DNA of 27,203 nucleotides, from NCBI GenBank assembly GCA_023398575.1, contig JAEWSC010000088.1, positions 1-27,203 on the forward strand, given 5' to 3'. This DNA is from Bacillota bacterium (GTDB lineage Bacteria > Bacillota > Clostridia > Christensenellales > Aristaeellaceae). The position numbers and the translations under genes are program-made. Below the pieces are notes generated by a model. The model saw only the letters and a list, made by a program, of their open reading frames with translations, had not been told where the DNA came from and ran no database searches. This document shows, piece by piece, positions 23,682 through 27,203 of the stretch (positions are counted from its first letter, which is position 1; every line of letters starts with the position of its first letter).

Positions 23682-24182
23682 TCAAAGCGAGCCAAAAAAG
23701 GTTTCTTGGTAAGTGTTGCTGCTGGAAACTAATTCTGGATGAGCTGCCTCGATGATACCCTTAGTCTTTGCGTAATTTAGACGGTTGTTAACACAGTATC
23801 TCATAAGCTGCGAAGCAAGAATGACAAATCTATCTGCTACAGATATTGCTTTACCTTTATCTAAAAGCAGTTTACTGTAATGCGAATATTCCGCTATACA
23901 TGCTTCGATGCTTGTACCATTGTCGTAGCTTTCTTTTGAACACACGATGATCGCATCAAGGCTTATTGGATCATTAGCTGCAGCCTTTGGCGTCGATGCC
24001 ATGAGTTCAGCATGAATAGGAAAAACGTCAAAGACGAAGAAACCCGAATCAGATATTGCTTGTGCTATTGCTGCCCAACCTTCAGCTCTTGAATGATGGA
24101 AACTGAAGGCAAGCTTACCATTTTGCTTAAGCACGCGATGGCTATCACATAATACGGTAGATATGACAAGATGCTTAATGCT
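23682..24182 (-). pseudogene. C-terminal fragment of a DUF1156-type DNA methylase
   Basis: The open run starts after TAA at 24183-24185; recognisable sequence begins TVLCDSHRVLKQNGKLAFSF, then HHSRAEGWAAIAQAISDSGF and STPKAAANDPISLDAIIVC. This is the end of the large adenine-specific methylases with a DUF1156 N-terminus, in which HHSRAEGW follows the final catalytic-domain strands. The ~700 or more upstream residues, including the catalytic NPPY-type motif, are missing, so it cannot be active. Such methylases often belong to phage-defence operons. It abuts the helicase fragment head to head. An internal GTG at 24134 could start a 150-residue product, but without a convincing ribosome binding site. 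Confidence 0.7.
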
Positions 24183-24785
24183 TTATTAAATGGACTGGAT
24201 CTTGCAGCAATCGTCTCTTTTGATTCAGGGCAAATCCTATCACTCGCAGAACTAAAGCGCGATACAGTGAACAAAGTAAAAGGGAACAACCAAATAGTAA
24301 GCTTTACATTATCGAAAAAGATCAGGACAAATAGAGAAATTGCGGCTTTTATATCAGGACTGTTTGACCTAAATAAAATAAATCGAAATTTTGAATATAC
24401 TAACATTGAAATTCTTTACTCTTCTTGTAGAGAAGTAACACAATGTATGATCAAACAATACAATTCAATGGGGTACATATATATAAATCATACCCCATCC
24501 TCATATTATCATGGAAGTTTTGATAGTCTACCGCAAACCATCAATTCGCATCACGTTATCGGGCTGGAATTTGATAATGTGCTAGTTGTAATAAACAATG
24601 ATTTTTTCTATCAAGATAGCCGACTGAATGCAATAAAACATCCAAACCCCAACTACATTTATACTCAATTACTATATCAGGAAGTAACAAGAGTAAGAGA
24701 ACGCTTATGCGTCATTGTGGAAGAAAACCTATTGTTGTTAAGAGAAATAATGAAAATCTTTCCCGAAAAAAGTAAATCAAACTGA
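24153..24785 (+). pseudogene. C-terminal fragment of a DUF2075-type (Schlafen group 3-like) helicase
   Basis: The frame opens after TAA at 24150 and runs to 24785; the first ATG is 24171, without a good ribosome binding site. The content is the C-terminal half of a superfamily 1 type helicase: LAAIVSFDSGQILSLAE, then VSFTLSKKIRTNREIAAFI, SHHVIGLEFDNVLVVINNDF and YQEVTRVRERLCVIVEEN, the last two being helicase motifs V and VI. The Walker A and B motifs (N-terminal half) are missing, so ATP hydrolysis is impossible. The DNA is much more AT-rich than its neighbours, a sign of separate origin. Confidence 0.7.
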
Positions 24786-24788
24786 AGA

Positions 24789-24814
24789 GCCGCCCAGCAC
24801 AAAGGCCAGGCGGC
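24789..24814 (-). terminator. Hairpin after the lysis module
   Basis: GCCGCCCAGC (24789-24798) pairs with GCCAGGCGGC (24805-24814) with two wobble pairs and a short loop; it follows the holin stop by 18 bases on the minus strand. The T run is weak (TCTTCAGTTTG), but position favours a terminator of the late phage operon. Confidence 0.6.
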
Positions 24815-24832
24815 ATGGAATGGATCAGAGCA

Positions 24833-25027
24833 TTAATAATGCTTAGCGTCCGTGGGGTTGTTCAGCACGCCGAACGCAACCAGCAAGGCCAGCACTGCGT
24901 CAAAGGTCTGCTGGATAGGCTCCTGGGTTATGCCCAGCGTTTCATACATGCCCATGTTGCCAAACAGAGTGAGGATCGTGGCCAGGATAGACGCCCATAC
25001 CACCTTAGACTTCCAACGATTTTGCAT
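24833..25027 (-). CDS. Phage holin, phi LC3 family
   Basis: 64 residues. The opening NRWKSKVVWASILATIL, the centre GMYETLGIT and the end LLVAFGVLNNPTD match the phi LC3 holin family. Two membrane segments (about 8-25 and 42-56) are expected. It makes pores in the cell membrane at the end of infection so the endolysin can reach the wall. The start is the ATG at 25027 with AGGTAGG upstream. It is the last gene of the lysis cassette, 36 bases after the XhlA-like gene. Confidence 0.9.
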   Translation of the reverse strand: MQNRWKSKVVWASILATILTLFGNMGMYETLGITQEPIQQTFDAVLALLVAFGVLNNPTDAKHY

Positions 25028-25063
25028 ATTAGTTACCTACCTTTCGTTTTTCCCGCCGACCCA

Positions 25064-25357
25064 TTATCGGTCAGCAGGGTGAATGCCGACATACTCGTCC
25101 AGGCGCCTGTGCGCCGATTTTGCGGATTCCTCCACCCGCGCCAGCCGGTCTGCCATGGTGCCCATCTCATCACGCAGCCTGCGTTGGTCGGCCCGGATAT
25201 CGTCCACGCCGCGTTTGATGTACTCCAGGTCAACCCGAAAAGTGATCGATTGTCCCACCTCGGCCTCGCTGTCCTTTTTCCGGCCACGCAGCCAGGACAG
25301 CCATCCAAGCAGCATGCCGGACAGGCCAAATATCAGTCCCAAAACCACATCATCCAT
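25064..25357 (-). CDS. Small phage protein with membrane helix and coiled coil (XhlA-like)
   Basis: 97 residues. One N-terminal membrane helix (about 4-23, VVLGLIFGLSGMLLGWLSWL), a basic patch RGRKK, then a long charged helix (about 42-88, IKRGVDDIRADQRRLRDEMG and on), probably coiled coil. In Gram-positive phages such proteins sit next to holin and endolysin, and XhlA is the known example (there the membrane helix is C-terminal). The role in lysis is inferred from place. The ribosome binding site is weak (GGTGCGGTGCG). Confidence 0.65.
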   Translation of the reverse strand: MDDVVLGLIFGLSGMLLGWLSWLRGRKKDSEAEVGQSITFRVDLEYIKRGVDDIRADQRRLRDEMGTMADRLARVEESAKSAHRRLDEYVGIHPADR

Positions 25358-25383
25358 CGCACCGCACCGCCCGCATTATTGGA

Positions 25384-26403
25384 TTACAGCCCTAGCTTCG
25401 CCCAGGTCTTGGGGCCCACGATACCGTCCCATTCCTTGGATTCGCTAGGGAATGCGTCCAGCTGGAAAGCAAGCACGGCAGCCTTGGTCTTGGAGCCGAA
25501 CACACCATCAATCGTGCCAGGGTTGTACCCCTTGGCCTTTAGGGTGGTCTGCAGCAGCTTCACATCCTCCCCGCGCATCATGGCCACGCCTTTTGTGTAG
25601 CGCAGCATCCGCTTTTCCACAGGCGCCGGTGCGGGTGCGGGCTTCTCGGCGGGCGGATCAGCAGGCTTCTCGGCAAGAGGAAGGGCGCCCACTTTGATGA
25701 ACTTCGCCATGGCGTAGGACACGCCGCCAGCGTAGTAGACCTTGAGCCAATCGGCCTGGGTCTGGCCATCCTTGTAAACCGAAATGGCAGCGCCCTTGGG
25801 CAGCTTAGTCACCACCTGTGCGCTGGTGCTGGGCCGCGCCCGCACGTTCAGGGAACCGTTCTGGGTTTGCACCACGCCGGGCAGCACATCAAGCAGATCG
25901 GGCCGTACAGCCCTGTAATCCACATCAGCGAACCGTGCCCAGTGCGTCCACTTCGTGCTGGTGAGGTTCCCCAGGAGTACGCCGTAAGCGGAACCACGCG
26001 CATCCACGATAAAGCTGCCGCCGATGGTCATGCCGATGTGCCCCATCTTGTCCTTGGAGCCGCTTTCGGCCCGGAACACAGCGATGCCCGGCTCGTTGAC
26101 CGGCAGTGTGTCGATGGTGCCCTTTTCGGCAAAGGGCCAGGTCCGCCAGATGGTGGTGGCGCCGCTGGCCTTCTTGATGCCGTTAGCCTCAAAGGCTTCA
26201 CGGATCAGGGAAGCGCAATCGAACACCTGCAGACCGTCCCACTTGGCGCTGTTGCCCAGGATCGCACCGGCCTGCGAGGGTACCCGTCTGGCCATGTCCT
26301 GGCGGAAAGAGCGGGAGCAGATTTCACCGCTCGACCCCCAAACGTAGCCGCAGCCCACCTTGCTGCGAATGTAGGAAACCAGGGACCATACCGAAACAAT
26401 CAA
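25384..26403 (-). CDS. Endolysin: NlpC/P60 peptidase, SH3 domain, peptidoglycan-binding domain
   Basis: 339 residues. The catalytic NlpC/P60 domain (1-165) has Cys63 in VFDCASLIREAF and His122 in KMGHIGMTIGG, with a possible third polar residue near 134; it cuts peptide links in peptidoglycan. A bacterial SH3 domain (about 175-240, NGSLNVRARPSTSAQVVTKL) follows. A proline/alanine linker (AEKPADPPAEKPAPAPAP) leads to a PG-binding-1 domain (about 268-339, MRGEDVKLLQTTLKAKGYNP and DGVFGSKTKAAV). There is no signal peptide, so export relies on the holin. The start is TTG at 26403 with GGAGAGGTG just upstream; no better ATG gives the complete domain. The linker could let the two wall-binding domains move freely. 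Confidence 0.9.
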   Translation of the reverse strand: MIVSVWSLVSYIRSKVGCGYVWGSSGEICSRSFRQDMARRVPSQAGAILGNSAKWDGLQVFDCASLIREAFEANGIKKASGATTIWRTWPFAEKGTIDTLPVNEPGIAVFRAESGSKDKMGHIGMTIGGSFIVDARGSAYGVLLGNLTSTKWTHWARFADVDYRAVRPDLLDVLPGVVQTQNGSLNVRARPSTSAQVVTKLPKGAAISVYKDGQTQADWLKVYYAGGVSYAMAKFIKVGALPLAEKPADPPAEKPAPAPAPVEKRMLRYTKGVAMMRGEDVKLLQTTLKAKGYNPGTIDGVFGSKTKAAVLAFQLDAFPSESKEWDGIVGPKTWAKLGL

Positions 26404-26420
26404 AGTTCACCTCTCCTTTT

Positions 26421-27203
26421 TTATAGCAGCGGAATCGCAGCCCGCAGCTGCGCAATGACCGCCGCCGCCGGACAATTAACGGAAATAGCAATCCAAGCAG
26501 GCAGGGAAATATCGTGCGTACCATTGGCTGTGTCCCAGCCGTTCACCAGGCTCACCACCTGATCGATGGCCGCCCGCAGCTCGGCCACATGGCTTGTCCA
26601 ACCCACCAGGCCAGTGACGCCCGCCGTGATGGGCGAAAAGGCGTAGGCAGCCATGCCGTAGTAGGCCCGCACGTTGTTGATGGCCGCCTGCAGCTCGGTC
26701 ATGTGCACCGCCTTGATCGGGGTCTCTCCGGCCACCAGATTGGCGTCTGTCCATGCTGGCACAGCATACGTAAAGGACCTAGCCACCGCACTGCTGGCCA
26801 TGCCCAGGGCATCGGTGGAGGATACCGAAATAGACTGCGTACCAGCGCCCGCCGCGCTGGATTTGCGAAGGACCAGCTTCTTGCCAGGCACTTGTGCCCC
26901 GGCGCTGCTGACCGTATAGCCCGATGCCGTAAGGGGTTGGCGGTGTCCGTCCGTATCGCTGCCCACGGTGGCCAGGATGCGCGGCTGGCTGTTGTAGATA
27001 GTCTTGGATGCCACCGGCGCCGTTACACCAGGTGCTGCCGGTGCAGTATTGGCCGTTAGTGCCGCATAGGCTGCGCTGATGGCGCTGTTGCTACGCTGGC
27101 CAATGGTGTACACCCTGAAATAGTAAACAGCCCCCTGGGTACCTGGTGCGGCAACAGACACGCTGCCGCTGCCGGAGGATGTAGAAACCTCCCCGATCTT
27201 TTC
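26421..27203 (-). CDS. Phage tail or fibre protein, C-terminal part
   Basis: Open to the right window edge; 260 codons visible. The visible part starts inside a fibronectin III-like domain (VYYFRVYTIGQRSNSA), followed by an Ig-like stretch (about 60-145). The C-terminus has two copies of a helical repeat, KAVHMTELQAAINNVRAYYG and SHVAELRAAIDQVVSLVN, separated by about 40 residues, and a shorter third echo (VIAQLRAAIP) at the end. Such repeats occur at the ends of phage tail and baseplate fibres. It precedes the endolysin by 17 bases, so it is the last structural gene before lysis. Exact role (fibre, baseplate or tail tip) unknown. Confidence 0.6.
   Translation of the reverse strand, partial: EKIGEVSTSSGSGSVSVAAPGTQGAVYYFRVYTIGQRSNSAISAAYAALTANTAPAAPGVTAPVASKTIYNSQPRILATVGSDTDGHRQPLTASGYTVSSAGAQVPGKKLVLRKSSAAGAGTQSISVSSTDALGMASSAVARSFTYAVPAWTDANLVAGETPIKAVHMTELQAAINNVRAYYGMAAYAFSPITAGVTGLVGWTSHVAELRAAIDQVVSLVNGWDTANGTHDISLPAWIAISVNCPAAAVIAQLRAAIPLL

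Larger units (their letters stand above)
21596..27203. mobile_element. Integrated element, probably one end of a prophage (right end outside the window)
   Basis: Everything from the tRNA-Lys scar to the window edge fits an integrated element. It includes recombination-like repeats at 21656-21699, a cargo hydrolase with its own promoter, gene fragments with strong base-composition change (24,170-24,785 is AT-rich, the lysis genes GC-rich), and a phage holin-endolysin-tail order. Lysis genes near the attachment end opposite the integrase are common in prophages. No integrase is in the window. An alternative is a phage-derived remnant. Confidence 0.75.

Noticed and set aside
24065..24406. 113-codon minus-strand hydrophobic frame opposite the helicase fragment
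   Set aside because: Shadow in AT-rich DNA; the plus strand has recognisable helicase motifs and this one has none.
1..27203. CRISPR array or riboswitch
   Set aside because: No regularly spaced direct repeats and no recognisable riboswitch core was seen in the leaders on either strand.

Overview
The window looks like a chromosomal segment of a low-to-mid GC Bacillota, most likely a gut or plant-fibre-degrading clostridium. The evidence is strong GGAGG ribosome binding sites, sigma-A type promoters, several TTG starts, and typical Firmicutes families (DUF1848, PadR/DUF1700, phi LC3-type holin). Genus cannot be read from the sequence.

Left part (1-11,350): the 5' part of a class I ribonucleotide reductase large-subunit gene (nrdA, minus strand) is divergent from a DUF1848 gene. 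Next comes a complete galactan-utilisation locus on the minus strand: binding protein, two ABC permeases, GH35 beta-galactosidase and secreted GH53 endo-galactanase. It is divergent from a LacI-family regulator. The layout mirrors the Bacillus ganSPQAB operon, except that the intracellular beta-galactosidase is GH35 rather than GH42. The intergenic region has two LacI-type palindromes, one inside the spacer of a TTGACA-N17-TATGGT promoter. In the proposed pathway GH53 cuts beta-1,4-galactan outside, the ABC system imports the oligomers, and GH35 releases galactose inside. No ATPase is present, so one must be shared from elsewhere.

Middle part (11,350-21,180), ordinary chromosomal genes: a VOC/glyoxalase protein, an ABC-F ATPase and tRNA-Val(CAC). 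Then an overlapping minus-strand operon, PadR - DUF1700 - short DUF4097-like protein - two short-chain dehydrogenases, joined mostly by ATGA overlaps. A two-component system follows, whose kinase has four cysteines in its external sensor. Last come an Ohr peroxidase and a divergent RluF-type pseudouridine synthase.

Right part (21,551-27,203), an integrated element, probably one end of a prophage: it is bounded by a 45-nt 3' fragment of tRNA-Lys(CTT) that keeps its native terminator on the chromosomal side. Next to it are an imperfect 22-bp palindrome and a direct repeat with 11-bp period, which look like recombination sites. Inside are a membrane-anchored alpha/beta hydrolase with a perfect consensus promoter (a moron-like cargo gene), a small conserved protein, and head-to-head broken pieces of a DUF1156-type DNA methylase and a DUF2075-type helicase. 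A lysis and tail module follows (holin, XhlA-like protein, NlpC/P60-SH3-PG-binding endolysin, repeat-bearing tail/fibre protein). The intact tRNA-Lys and an integrase are predicted beyond the right edge.

I see no CRISPR array and no complete insertion sequence. The points most worth following are the tRNA-Lys attachment scar with its autonomous cargo gene, the collapsed methylase/helicase remnant, the GH35-for-GH42 swap, and the shortened DUF4097 gene overlapping a dehydrogenase.
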